Positions 6,619 to 16,500 of a DNA stretch of 42,338 nucleotides are shown here, in pieces. The first letter of the stretch is position 1. Each line of letters starts with the position of its first letter. The notes beneath the pieces were generated by a model that saw only the letters and a program-made list of their open reading frames with translations, had not been told where the DNA came from and searched no databases. Origin of the DNA: an uncultured Bryobacteraceae bacterium (lineage in GTDB: Bacteria; Acidobacteriota; Terriglobia; Bryobacterales; Bryobacteraceae); NCBI GenBank assembly GCA_937920635.1, contig CAKZUE010000064.1:1-42338 (forward strand), given 5' to 3'. A program made the position numbers and the translations under genes.

Positions 6619-9600
6619 ATGCGGATGCCACAGAGGGTTCATCATCTGTTTCTGCTTGCTGCCATCGCGGCCGTTTCCGCGTTCGGGCAGGGCACCACTT
6701 CGCGCGTGATCGGCGTCGTGTCCGACCCCAGCGGGGCCAGCATTCCCGGCGCAACCGTCAAGCTCATCAACGAAGGCACAGGAGCCAGCTTCGAGACGAA
6801 GACCGCTGACAATGGCGCCTACTTCTTCGAGGCGGTGACCAGCGGCAACTACACCATCACCGTGGAGGCGCCCGGCTTCCGCCGCTTCGCCTCCCGCCGC
6901 AACCCTGTCACAATCGGCCAGCCCACCACGGTCAACGTCACGTTGGAAGTGGGAACCCTGACCGAGGTGGTCGAGGTGTCCGGCTCGGCCGAGATCGTGC
7001 AGACCTCCACCTCCGGCAACTTCGGCAACCTTTTCACGGAAAGCGTGATTCGCGATCTGCCCATCGTCGGCGCTCGCGGACGCAACCCGCTCGACCTCGT
7101 CACGCGCCAGCCCGGCGTCGTCAGCGGCGCCAACACCGGCGGCGGAGTCCACGTCAACGGCGCGCGCGACCGCGCCTGGAACTTCACCATCGACGGCATC
7201 GACGCCAACGAAACCAGCGCCGGCGGCTCCAACTTCGCGCCCATCCGCATGAACCCCGATACGCTCAGCGAGTTCCGCGTCCTCACCGGCAACACGACGG
7301 CGGAGTATGGCCGCAACTCCGGCGGCCAGGTGGCCATGGTCACCAAAAGCGGCACCAATGAAATCCACGGCAACGCCTGGTGGTTTTACCGCACCCCGCG
7401 CCTGAGCGCCAACGAGTGGGAGAACAACATCAACAACGTCGGCAAGCGCCAGTATGTGCAGAACATGCCTGGCGGCAGCATCGGCGGCCCGGTGATCAGG
7501 AACAAGCTCTTCTATTACGGCAACCTCCAGTTGCTCCGCACGCGCGAGTCGGCCGTCGTCAACTCGACCGTTTACACCAAGGAAGCCCGCGAGGGCATCT
7601 GGCGCTACAACAAAGCCGGCCGCAACCTGCCCGCCGGCGTCGCCGGGGCCGCCGTCGATGCGCAGGGCAACGTGCTGCCGGGCGTGAACATCGGCACCTA
7701 CAACATCATCGGCATGGACCCGCAGCGCCTCGGCTGGGATCAGCGCACCAAGTCCATCGCCCAGGCTGCCCCGCTGCCCAATAACTTCACCCTGGGAGAC
7801 GGCCTGAACACGGCCGCGTACACTTTCACCGCGCTCCAGTTCGAAAAACAGCACGACGTGACCCTGCGCGGCGACTACATCATCAACAACAAGAACACCT
7901 TCTTCGCCCGCATCAGCTTTGGCCGGCAGGACACCAACTGCGACCGCGTCAACGGCGGCGCGCCCGTCTGGCCCGGCGCCCCCTGCATCGTCAACACCAA
8001 GCGCGATCCGAAGAACTACGCCTTCAACTGGCGCACCATGCCGTCGCCCTCCACCACCAATGAATTCGTCTTCGGCTTGAACCAGTTCGCCTTCGACTTC
8101 AACATCCCCAGCGCCGACCTGACCAAGGTCGACCTCTCCACCCCGGTCGCCAACCCCATCGTTTACAGCTTCGGCAACGCCCGGCGGCTCAAGACCTGGC
8201 AGATCGTCGACAATTTCTCGTGGCTCCGCGGCGCCCACAACATCAAGTTCGGCATCAACTTCCGCCTCGGCCGCCACCAGGACGTGCGCGGCTCCATCGG
8301 CGGCTACAACGCCACGCAGGCGGCCGATTTCTCGCGCGTCGTCAACACCGTCAGCGCTTCCGCCTTCGGCCTGCCGGCCGACATCAACCAGCAATTCGAC
8401 CGGATCGCGCTCGAGACCCACATCAACTTCATGCTCGGCCGCGTCGGCAACACCAACCGCGGCTTCCCCTCCACCGCCGACAGCTACACCACCGGCCTGT
8501 ACAATTTCCTGGCCAAGTTCAACGAGTATGACTTCTACATCCAGGACACCTGGAAGCTGAGCCGGAATTTCACCGTCGATCTCGGCCTCCGCATGGAAGT
8601 CAAGCAGGCGCCCACCAACCCCGACGGCCGAATCCGGCGACCCGATCAATACGTGGCCGCCGGCGGCGCGCCCACCAACACGGTGAAATGGGTGCCCGGC
8701 AGCCTCTTCCGCGACGCGGTGAACAACTGGGCGCCGTCGATTGGCTTCGCCTGGGATCCCACCGGCAGCGGCAAGACTTCCATCCGCTCCAACTACCGCA
8801 TCGCTTACGACCGCATCAACACCTTCGTGCTCAGCTCCCAGGTCTTTCAGAACCTGCCCGGCATCGTCATCGGCCTGAACGACGCCACTTACGGCCAGAG
8901 CGGCGGCCGGCTGTCCGGACTGCCGGAACTCAAGCCCCCCGCCGTCGCCCCTGAGTCTCTCGCCCAGCCGGCGGCCTTCTCCAACCGCGCCATCACGGTG
9001 GTCGATCCCGATTTCCAGATGCCCACGACCCACCAGTGGAGCTTCGCCATCCAGCGCGAGGTGTTCCGCAACGCCGTGGTCGAGGTTAACTACATCGGAC
9101 GCCGCGCCTACAACCTGTTCGGCGCCTACGACGCCAACCAGGTCGACTGGCGCAGAAACGGTTTCTTCAACGCCCTTGGCGTCGTCAAGGGCGGCGGCGA
9201 GAGCCAGCTCATCAATCAGTTGATGGCCGTCGATTCGCGCACGCGCGCGGGCGAAACGGGCTCGGCGGCGTTGCGCCGCATCTATTCGGTCGACCTGAGC
9301 AACAACAACTTCGCCTTCATCGCCCAGGACCTGTCCCGCCGCGTCGTCGGCGGGCGCGGCCAGGCGGAGGCGGCCGGGCTCGGTCCCTTCTTCTTCCTCC
9401 CGTTCCCGCAGTTCGCCAACGGCATGAGGGTGATCGACTCCAACGACTTCTCCACCTATCACGCCGGCCAAGTGCAGTTCCTCAAGCGCATGAGCGGCGG
9501 CCTGGAATACCAGATCAGCTACACCCTGGCCAAGTCTCTCGATACCCGCTCCTACGATCCAGCCTTCACCGTGGTGGCCACGGCGAACGCCCAGTCGGCC

Positions 9601-10221
9601 GGCGGCACGCCGTTCGACATTTACAACCGCAAGCTGAATTACGCGCCCAGCGACTTCGACCGCAAGCACGTCGTGCAGACTTACTGGGTCTGGGAGCTGC
9701 CTTTCGGGCGCGGGCGGCGCTTCGCTTCCAGCGCCTCGGGCTTCACCCAGCGCCTCATCGGCGGCTGGCAGGTGGCCGGCATGGGCACGTTCCAGGGCGG
9801 GCGGCCGATGTCGGTCTATTCCGGCTTCTACACGTTCAACAACGTGGTGCAGAGTTTCGCCAACTGCTCCGGCTGCACCTCCACCATGGGCAAGGCCGAG
9901 GACATCGACGGCATCAAGTGGTTCTTTACCGCGGACCAGCGGGATCGCTTCTCCAACCCCTCGCCGGGCGAGCTCGGCAACACCGGGCGCAACTTCTTCC
10001 GCGGTCCTGGCGGCTGGGGCGTCGACATGAGCGCACTCAAGCGCACCATGATCACCGAGCGCTGGAACCTGGAACTCCGCGCCGACATGACCAACGTCTT
10101 CAACCACCCCATCTTCGGCTTCCCCACGGCCACCCGGAGCTTGGGCACCTTCGGCCGCATCCGCGACGGCGTCATCAGCAGCTCGCGCAAGATCCAGCTC
10201 GGCGCCAAGCTGAACTTCTGA
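6619..10221 (+). CDS. TonB-dependent outer-membrane receptor, Oar-like
   Basis: The 1200-residue outer-membrane protein has a signal peptide (about 1-23), a carboxypeptidase-regulatory-like domain (about 26-115; GVVSDPSGASIPGATV and AYFFEAVTSGNYTI), a plug domain (about 135-245; HVNGARDRAWNFTIDGIDANE) and a long beta-barrel. This is the Oar-like layout heavily expanded in Acidobacteriota, which lack clear SusD partners. The C-terminus KIQLGAKLNF ends in Phe, as expected for BAM-assembled barrels. The substrate is unknown; a sulfatase gene on the opposite strand downstream hints at sulfated glycans but is weak evidence. A -10-like TATCAT at 6605-6610 lies only 8 bases before the ATG. Confidence 0.93.
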   Translation: MRMPQRVHHLFLLAAIAAVSAFGQGTTSRVIGVVSDPSGASIPGATVKLINEGTGASFETKTADNGAYFFEAVTSGNYTITVEAPGFRRFASRRNPVTIGQPTTVNVTLEVGTLTEVVEVSGSAEIVQTSTSGNFGNLFTESVIRDLPIVGARGRNPLDLVTRQPGVVSGANTGGGVHVNGARDRAWNFTIDGIDANETSAGGSNFAPIRMNPDTLSEFRVLTGNTTAEYGRNSGGQVAMVTKSGTNEIHGNAWWFYRTPRLSANEWENNINNVGKRQYVQNMPGGSIGGPVIRNKLFYYGNLQLLRTRESAVVNSTVYTKEAREGIWRYNKAGRNLPAGVAGAAVDAQGNVLPGVNIGTYNIIGMDPQRLGWDQRTKSIAQAAPLPNNFTLGDGLNTAAYTFTALQFEKQHDVTLRGDYIINNKNTFFARISFGRQDTNCDRVNGGAPVWPGAPCIVNTKRDPKNYAFNWRTMPSPSTTNEFVFGLNQFAFDFNIPSADLTKVDLSTPVANPIVYSFGNARRLKTWQIVDNFSWLRGAHNIKFGINFRLGRHQDVRGSIGGYNATQAADFSRVVNTVSASAFGLPADINQQFDRIALETHINFMLGRVGNTNRGFPSTADSYTTGLYNFLAKFNEYDFYIQDTWKLSRNFTVDLGLRMEVKQAPTNPDGRIRRPDQYVAAGGAPTNTVKWVPGSLFRDAVNNWAPSIGFAWDPTGSGKTSIRSNYRIAYDRINTFVLSSQVFQNLPGIVIGLNDATYGQSGGRLSGLPELKPPAVAPESLAQPAAFSNRAITVVDPDFQMPTTHQWSFAIQREVFRNAVVEVNYIGRRAYNLFGAYDANQVDWRRNGFFNALGVVKGGGESQLINQLMAVDSRTRAGETGSAALRRIYSVDLSNNNFAFIAQDLSRRVVGGRGQAEAAGLGPFFFLPFPQFANGMRVIDSNDFSTYHAGQVQFLKRMSGGLEYQISYTLAKSLDTRSYDPAFTVVATANAQSAGGTPFDIYNRKLNYAPSDFDRKHVVQTYWVWELPFGRGRRFASSASGFTQRLIGGWQVAGMGTFQGGRPMSVYSGFYTFNNVVQSFANCSGCTSTMGKAEDIDGIKWFFTADQRDRFSNPSPGELGNTGRNFFRGPGGWGVDMSALKRTMITERWNLELRADMTNVFNHPIFGFPTATRSLGTFGRIRDGVISSSRKIQLGAKLNF

Positions 10222-10292
10222 TCCGCGCTCCCGCGCGATCTGATTCGACCCAGGGCCGCATGCCCGCGCCGCAAGGGCGCGGCGGACGAGCC

Positions 10293-10391
10293 ATGCTCCT
10301 GTTCCGCTTCGACGACCCCGACGGCGCCCTCCGCCGCCTCACAGAAGGCGGCATCCGCGTCCTCGAGCGCAGCGAACTCGACGGCTTCTGA
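10293..10391 (+). pseudogene. Remnant of an ACT-domain protein, C-terminal piece
   Basis: A 32-residue frame reads FRFDDPDGALRRLTEGGIRVLERSEL, closely matching the final beta-alpha-beta segment of small tandem-ACT-domain proteins (pattern FRVDDPDxAIxxLxxxGIxVL). No upstream sequence completes the fold: the frame runs back into the shadow of the TonB receptor gene. It is best read as a leftover of a deleted gene, probably once an amino-acid-binding regulator. It could by chance be a functional micropeptide; no good ribosome site was seen. Confidence 0.4.
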
Positions 10392-10511
10392 CACTCCGTT
10401 TACCTGCCTGCCCGGCGCCCGTGGAGAACTCCGGCAAGCCGCCCTGTACCGGCGCGGTGAGATCCGGATCTCGGCCAACCGCCGCGGGCGCCGTCAGGCG
10501 CAAGTTGCGCG

Positions 10512-12155
10512 CTACCCGGACTTTGGCCCCGCCGCTGCGGCCAGCAGACGTTGCGTGCTCGGTGGCGCATTCTCCCGGCGGCGGATGAACTCCTGGTCCA
10601 GAGCCGTCCACCGCGCTTCCATGCGGCTGACAAGATCCGGGTGCACTCCCGCCAGGTTGACCTGCTCGCTGCGGTCGCGGGCCATGTCGTACAGCTCCCA
10701 ATCCCGGAAGACATCACCGAACCCTGTGCCGGTGGAAACCAGCTTCCAGTCGCCCATGCGCAGCGCCCGGTGTCCGTAGTGGCTGAAATACAGGAAATCA
10801 TGCACCGCGGCGATATCCTTCTCGAATGCAGGAACCAGGCTGCGCCCGTCGAAGCCCGGGGCGCCTTCAACCGGAGCAGCCTGAATCCTCGCGCCAGCCA
10901 GTTCCAGAACCGTGGGCACGATGTCCACGAAGTGGCATGGCGTGTGGCGCAGGGCGTTCGGCTGGGCAAGCCCGTTAGGCCAATGCACGATCAGCGGAGA
11001 TGCGATGCCTCCCTCATGCACCCAGGACTTGTAGAGCCGGAACGGAGCGTTGGAGGCTGCGGCCCAACCCGGCCCCAGGCAGAGATGCGAGCGCGCTGAT
11101 CCGGGCGGGGCGGCTGGATCATGGCCGTCGCCCCGGATGATCTGTTCGGAACTGGCGCCGTTGTCGGACAAGAACAGGACCACGGTGTCGCGCGCGGCGC
11201 CCATCTGCTCGATCTGCTTCAGCACGCGCCCGATCTCGATGTCCATGCGCGTGGTCATGGCGGCGTGAATGGCCATCTTGGTCCGCTGAAAGTCCTTCTG
11301 CTCGGCCGTCAGCGAGGCCCAGGGAACCGCGCGTGTCACCTCGCCAGGGCCGATTTTGGCGAACAGCTCCTGGTCGGGAGTGTTCCACCGCGTCCACATG
11401 TTCCGCTCCAGAGGGGCCAGGCCGCAGTGGATCAGTCCCGCGGCGCGCATCCGCTCCCAGCGGCGCTGCCGGATCACATCCCAGCCTTCGGCGAATTTGT
11501 CCTTGTAATGGGCGATATCATCGGCCAGTGCGTGCAATGGAAAATGCGGAGCGTGAAAAGCCAGATACAGAAAGAAAGGCTTGCCCGCGTGATTTTGCGC
11601 GTGATCCCTCAGAAAACGGATCGAATAATCCGCGATGGCGATGGTGCCGTAATATCCGTCACCGGGTTTGGGAAGAGGCTCGCCGTCCAACTGATGCCGG
11701 TTCTGCGTGAAATAGCGGAACTCGTCCAGTTGCGTGTAGGAGCGGTCAAAACCCGCGCCACCGGCGCCGGGAATCAATTTGAGATGCCACTTGCCGGAAT
11801 GGTACGAGCGGTATCCCAGAGGCCGCAGGTATTCGGGCAGAAACCACGTGTAGTCCGGGATGCGTCCCGGGGTCATCACGTCCGAGGCGGTCTGCTGGGC
11901 ATAGTAGCCGGTAAGCAGGGCGCTGCGCGAAGGACCGCAGCGCGCCGTCGAATATGCTTGCGTGAAACGGATGCCGGACGCCGCCAGACGGTCGATGTTG
12001 GGCGTCTCAATCTCCCCGCCGTAGCAGCCGGCGTCGGAAAAGCCCATGTCGTCGGCCAGAATCACCACGACGTTCGGCTTCCTGGCTTGAGCTGCTGCCC
12101 GCCAGGCGCCGGCAGCCGCGCCGATGCTGCCCAGAAACTCCCTGCGTGTTGTCAT
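10512..12155 (-). CDS. Tat-exported sulfatase (arylsulfatase family)
   Basis: The 547-residue hydrolase starts at the ATG at 12155, preceded by gggagag. Residues 2-22 form a twin-arginine signal (TTRREFLGSIGAAAG), so it is exported folded. The alkaline-phosphatase-like domain opens with NVVVILADDMG (Asp35 and Asp36 metal ligands), and the formylglycine motif is CGPSR at 73-77, where Cys73 must be oxidised by a formylglycine-generating enzyme (none in this window). FLSDNG later supplies further ligands. Substrate is unknown: sulfated polysaccharides are most likely. A longer upstream frame (14 codons) lacks homology. The first repeat element lies about 75 bases upstream. Confidence 0.93.
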   Translation of the reverse strand: MTTRREFLGSIGAAAGAWRAAAQARKPNVVVILADDMGFSDAGCYGGEIETPNIDRLAASGIRFTQAYSTARCGPSRSALLTGYYAQQTASDVMTPGRIPDYTWFLPEYLRPLGYRSYHSGKWHLKLIPGAGGAGFDRSYTQLDEFRYFTQNRHQLDGEPLPKPGDGYYGTIAIADYSIRFLRDHAQNHAGKPFFLYLAFHAPHFPLHALADDIAHYKDKFAEGWDVIRQRRWERMRAAGLIHCGLAPLERNMWTRWNTPDQELFAKIGPGEVTRAVPWASLTAEQKDFQRTKMAIHAAMTTRMDIEIGRVLKQIEQMGAARDTVVLFLSDNGASSEQIIRGDGHDPAAPPGSARSHLCLGPGWAAASNAPFRLYKSWVHEGGIASPLIVHWPNGLAQPNALRHTPCHFVDIVPTVLELAGARIQAAPVEGAPGFDGRSLVPAFEKDIAAVHDFLYFSHYGHRALRMGDWKLVSTGTGFGDVFRDWELYDMARDRSEQVNLAGVHPDLVSRMEARWTALDQEFIRRRENAPPSTQRLLAAAAGPKSG

Positions 12156-12228
12156 GGCCCGTCTCTCCCTGTAGTCAGTCTTCGAAGCGCTCCACAAGCC
12201 GCGCGCCCTATTCTACGCTCCCCCGCCC

Positions 12229-12260
12229 AAAAAGGGGACAGGAACACAATTCCCCTTTTT
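12229..12260 (+). repeat. 32-bp inverted-arm repeat element, copy 1
   Basis: Arms AAAAAGGGGA and TCCCCTTTTT (10 bp, perfect) flank the 12-base loop CAGGAACACAAT. An identical copy is at 25106-25137 and an inverted copy with one mismatch at 35238-35269. The GGGGACAGG core recalls REP-type elements mobilised by RAYT transposases in other bacteria. As RNA it would fold with a T-tract and could end transcription from either side. Here it lies upstream of the sulfatase gene. Confidence 0.8.
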
Positions 12261-12271
12261 CCCGTGCCCGT

Positions 12272-12750
12272 AAAAACCCGGGACAGGCCCGCCTGGCGCC
12301 AATTTCATCTTTCGAAGAGGGGGGACGAAGAGAGGAACCGCCGCCGGTCATGCTGCCGAGCTTTGGTCTGAGGCGTGAAAATGCTGGGCTCGGCCCTTGG
12401 CTGGTCCATTCGGCGCGCAAAAGCCGCGTGAAGGCGCTTCTCTGCCGCGCATGCAGGCCGCTTTCATCCGCCTTCTATGCCGCGAACGGAGTGCGCGAAG
12501 CGCCCGAGAGTGAGCGGTCGGCCGCGCGCGGGGGAAAAACCGGGGACAGGCCCGCCTGGCACCAATTTGATCTTTCAAGAACCGGGGCAGCGGCCGGCCA
12601 TGAATCCCGGGCTCGGCTGGAGGCATGAAAATCCAGAGGGTGCCCCCGGCGCTGGTCTGCGCTACGCACGTTGGCCGGTGTCATCCGCCTTTTGTGCCGC
12701 GCACGGAGGGCGCGAAGCGCCCAAGAGTGAGCGGTCCCCGCGCGCGGGGG
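12272..12750 (+). repeat. Two imperfect tandem units (about 263 and 216 bp)
   Basis: Unit 1 runs 12272-12534 and unit 2 12535-12750. Both start AAAAACC..GGGACAGG, share GCCCGCCTGGC and CCAATTT within the first 40 bases, then GGCATGAAAAT- or GGCGTGAAAAT-like and TCATCCGCCTT segments, and end with GCGCGAAGCGCCC...GAGTGAGCGGTC and a CGCGCGGGGG run. Unit 2 lacks about 50 bases of the middle. Neither unit encodes a believable protein. They look like tandem copies of a non-coding repeat unit composed of a GGGGACAGG-type part and a REP-like hairpin part. Confidence 0.7.
12691..12742 (+). repeat. REP-like GC hairpin repeat, copy A
   Basis: The block begins TTTGTGCCGCGC, contains the perfect stem GGGCGC/GCGCCC (12708-12722, loop GAA) and ends with GAGTGAGCGGTCCCCGCG. 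A second copy at about 39970-40019 keeps the flanks but has the stem GGCCGC/GCGGCC, so both sides of the stem changed together. This supports selection for the fold and a dispersed REP family. Confidence 0.7.
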
Positions 12751-12790
12751 CAGCGCTGCGGCGGTTGTTGCGGTGGTGTTTGGACCGCTT

Positions 12791-12820
12791 GGCCGCGCCT
12801 GCGGCGCTCCCGCGCGGCTC
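12791..12820 (+). repeat. 30-bp GC-rich dispersed repeat, copy 1
   Basis: It starts GGCCGCGCCTG and ends TCCCGCGCGGCTC; an inverted copy at 29076-29105 matches 28 of 30 bases. CCGCGC and GCGCGG within it can pair, giving a hairpin. It is probably another REP-like family. Confidence 0.6.
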
Positions 12821-12995
12821 CACAGCCTCCGGCTCGCCTCGCTCGCGGCACTGAACATGGCTACACCCCGCTTCCGCCGCGCTTCCCCTTGCGGATTTCC
12901 CCCGGCGTCAGCCAGGGACTGCCCTTTGGGCGGGCTCGCGGCTGGATGAGGCGGTCGCCATCACGGCGTGGCTGCGGCACACCGGAACTTTTCGA

Positions 12996-13022
12996 GAGAG
13001 GGACAAAATTCCCCCTTTTCCC
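12996..13022 (+). repeat. Degenerate copy of the 32-bp element
   Basis: The sequence agagGGACAaaATTCCCCCTTTTC followed by CCGTC keeps the right arm and part of the GGGGACAG core of the 32-bp element and shares the CCCGT flank with copy 1, but it lost most of the loop and the left arm. Confidence 0.45.
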
Positions 13023-13591
13023 GTCGCAAGAAGAACGGACTCAGGCAAGTCCGCTGCCGCTATTCCCTGGTGAGTCACGCGCCGCAACCCGCTCCAGCCG
13101 CAGCGCCGATGATGGTTCAACCCGCGTCCCGCGCTGGCAGCCCCAGCGCCCTTGCCGTCCCCGCCGCCCCGCTCTCGCTTTCATGCCCTTTCAAACTCCC
13201 GGCAGGGACACACATCCGCTCTCCCCCTATTCCTCCGTCCGCGTCGCAAAGACCGCCGGCTCACCGGCACACAACACTTCCCCTGATTCGTCCCACCACG
13301 TCCTGCTTGCCCCCGAGCCTTCCGCATGTTAATAACTCGGATGATTCTTCACGAACTCGAAGAGCGTATGGCCGACCGGATGTCGTTGGCGTGGGCGAGA
13401 GAACCGAGCAAGCGACGCACCTTCCGAATCGTTTTATGCAACCACAGCCAAAGAGGTGAAGCGCACCCATGCCTATCTGAGATCCTGAAGTGCAATCTCG
13501 CCAGGCAATGCGCGGCGGGCTCTCTGCCAGTAGTTGGGGTCGGCGAGGAGCTTCATATCGGCGCTATTTGCTCCAAGGGGTGAACTTGCTG

Positions 13592-16500
13592 ATGCCTGCT
13601 CCGAACTTTCTTTCGAAGGGAATTGACTATCTGGGAGATCTCGGAGCGAAGCTCCGCGATCTACAGGGCTTCAAGACACTGATTCATGAGCTGATTCAGA
13701 ATGCCGACGATGCTGAGACGGCCTCGAGCATGACGTTTTCGGTTGGAGACGAGGATCTCATTGTCGACAACGACGGGGTCTTTAGTGAATGCCCTGACGT
13801 AACTACGGAGGAATGTGCATGGAAACATGATGGCATTCATAACTACCGCTGCGACTTTCACCGGTTCCGCCGGGTCGCATCGGGGGACAAGCGCGGCCAG
13901 GAAGGCACTACCGGCGCATTCGGCATCGGGTTCATCGCCGTGTACCAGATTACCGATGAGCCAGAATTGATCTCACGCGGACATCACTGGAAACTACACG
14001 AGAACCGGCCGGAAAGTGAACGCATCGAGGTGTGCCGTGGTTGTAGCAGTTGTCGCCAACCTGGCCTCCCGGGAACTCGATTCATTTTTCCCTGGGCAAA
14101 GAACCCCGAATCGGAAATGCGCCGCAGGCTTGGCGCGGAAGCCGTTCCGGCTGACAGCCCTGACCGTTTCCTTCGTGAACTGAGAGTCTCTTTGCCGACT
14201 GCGATGCTGTTCCTGAAGCGTCTGCGCGAAATTGCGGTATTCCGCAACGGGGAGCGCGTCCAACGGCTCGAACGCCTTGATGATGGGGATAGCTTGATTT
14301 TGAGCAGCGGGGAGCCAGAGGCTGACCAAGTCTGGCACATCATTAAAGGCGACTTTGCCGCGGCTGCAGACCAATTGCGCACCACCTTCCCGGGCAAGAT
14401 CGAAGAAAAAAGATCTCCCGCAGTCAAATTGGCGATTTCCGCTACCGAACCTGGGGCAGGACTACTCTGTGCCTGCCTCCCGACCGAACAGGATGTTGGC
14501 CTTCCCTTTCATCTCAACGCCGATTTCTATACCAGCAACGATCGCAAGCGGATTATTTTGGCAGAGGATTATCAGTCGAAGTGGAACCGCGAAGCGATCA
14601 AAGCTGCCGCGCTGGCCCTGGGTGATCACGTTGCCCGGCTCCTGAACTTAATCGGGCACAAGCCGTTCTGGGCGATGATGGAGCGGCTTCATGAGCTCGC
14701 ATCAGGGGTCGAACGGGGAAGGGCCGAACCTGTCTTGGCTGATTTCTGGAAATACAGTCTTCCGGTGCTTCAAACCAAACCAGTCATTTGGACCAGCACT
14801 GGAGAATGGGCAACCGTCGCTCAGTCATGCCTCCTGCTTCAGAAAGACGAGGCGGAAGCGCTTGAGGTTCTGGAGGCTCTCAACCTTCGGGTGACCCACG
14901 AGGATTTGCGGCCGCACCACAACCTCCTTCGCTCAAAGGCCGTGGGTGTTCCTGTGCTCGATGTGCATCGGATCAGTCAAGCGCTCTCGAATCTGGGTCT
15001 TGAAGGGCGCAAAACTCTGTCTGAGTTCCCTCCTGGCTTGAGGCCGGAAGCCCGGCGAAAGTTGCTCTGGAAGGAGTTAGGACTTCTGCTCGACCGCCGG
15101 TCCAGCGAGGGAGCCAAAGATGCAGACGCCCGGCAAATCTCCAAGATAGCCCTTGCCCCTGGCCGGGACGAGGCACTCTGGCCATGCGAGGAAATCTTCA
15201 GGGCGGATCCAGACACAATCTCATTGTTTGGAAAATTGGAACTCGGAATCCCTTTCCTCAAGGAGGAGCCGGACTTCCCACCCCAGCTCGCGCAATTGTG
15301 CCGCCCATTCGATGTCCAGGCCGCCATCGAGGTGCTCGATAGTGATGGCAAACTTAAACTGGAGGAGCTCTGGAGTCGCGGGCGGTTGCCACTTCCTGAC
15401 CTTTTCGCTTGGTTTGAAAACGAGCGCGAACAGATTCTTTCGAGGCGGAAGCTGAAGGAGGTCCTTGCCAGTCTTCCTTTGTTCCCGAGCGCGGGCAGGC
15501 TGCGGCCGCTGACAGATCTTCTGCTGCCCGGCAATTTCGACGATCCGCTGCATGTGGCCGACTTGGTCGACCTCTCTGTCGTTGGTGATCGGAAACGATT
15601 CCTCCGTGATCTTGGCGCGCGGGATCTCAATTTTCCGCAGTATGCGTGCTCCGTGTTGCCCAGGGTCCTTGCAGATCCCGCTCTTTCATCGGGAAAAAAG
15701 CGTGAGGCAGTGTTGCTGCTCGCAACGCGGCTCGGAGAGGTGAAGGAAGACGATTCGGTGCGGCACGCCCTTCGTAGCTGTGACCTTGTCGAGTGCCGGG
15801 ATCATCGGTTCCGCCAGGCTGCGTTGTGCTATTTCGATGAGCAAGCAGTCCAAGACTGCCTGGGGGATTCAGCATCCATTGCCGTCCTTCCCAAAATGCA
15901 TCGGGCTGCAGTCCGCGACTTGTACGAATGGCTGGGCGTCGCCTCTCAGCCCCGTCTGGAAGATATCGTCGCCAGAATCCGGAAACTGACTGAAAAACGC
16001 CCGTCGCCGGATGCGAAACAACAGGTTCAGCGCATTTTCGCTCACTTGGGTAAAAGCATCAAGGAAAACGAAGAAGATTGTTTTCCGCTTGAACCATTGA
16101 AAGGCATTCGCTGGCTGCCAGCGCGAGGCAAGGCTGACCGCTGGTATGCACCCGATGAACTTTATGCCGACTACCAGGCTCACCTGTTCGAATCCCAGGC
16201 TTTGATCCTGGATCTGCCGAATCCGGATCAACGTGCCAGCAAAGAATTACTGGTGTTCCTCGGCGTGCATCTCACACCGGAGCCTGCGCTCGTAGTCAAG
16301 CACCTGCTTCACCATGCCTCGCTTGGCGTAGCGGTCAACACAGGCGTGTACAACTTTCTCAACGATAAAGCCGGCGACCCGGCTCTTGCCCAACTTCGCG
16401 GGAAGGCTTGCCTGTGGCTTGGCGATGCGTACCGTAGCCCCGATGAGTTGTTCTGGGGAGAGCATCCCTTCGGCCGGTATCGGTGGCGCTTGGGCGATCA

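Larger units (their letters stand above)
12751..13591. other. Gene-poor region upstream of the sacsin-like gene
   Basis: No convincing gene is visible in about 840 bases. It holds two more repeat fragments (12791-12820 and 12996-13022). Short frames on both strands lack homology and ribosome sites; one of 85 codons (13326-13583) ends overlapping an upstream GTG of the next gene but reads like noise. AAGGGG at 13575-13580 is the likely ribosome site for the ATG at 13592. Confidence 0.5.

Noticed and set aside
6607-10107. 1166-codon open frame antisense to the TonB receptor
   Set aside because: Its composition (Ala, Gly, Val, Glu, His rich with no domains) is what a high-GC gene gives on its opposite strand. 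The plus-strand receptor has clear signal, plug and barrel features.
12146-13459. Several 100-200 codon frames in the repeat region
   Set aside because: Arg/Pro/Ala-rich, overlapping each other on both strands, and spanning non-coding repeats.
13326-13583. 85-codon frame just before the sacsin-like gene, ending in a GTGA overlap with an upstream GTG
   Set aside because: The overlap looks like coupling, but there is no ribosome site, no recognisable fold and the better start of the next gene is the ATG at 13592. Kept only as a weak possibility.
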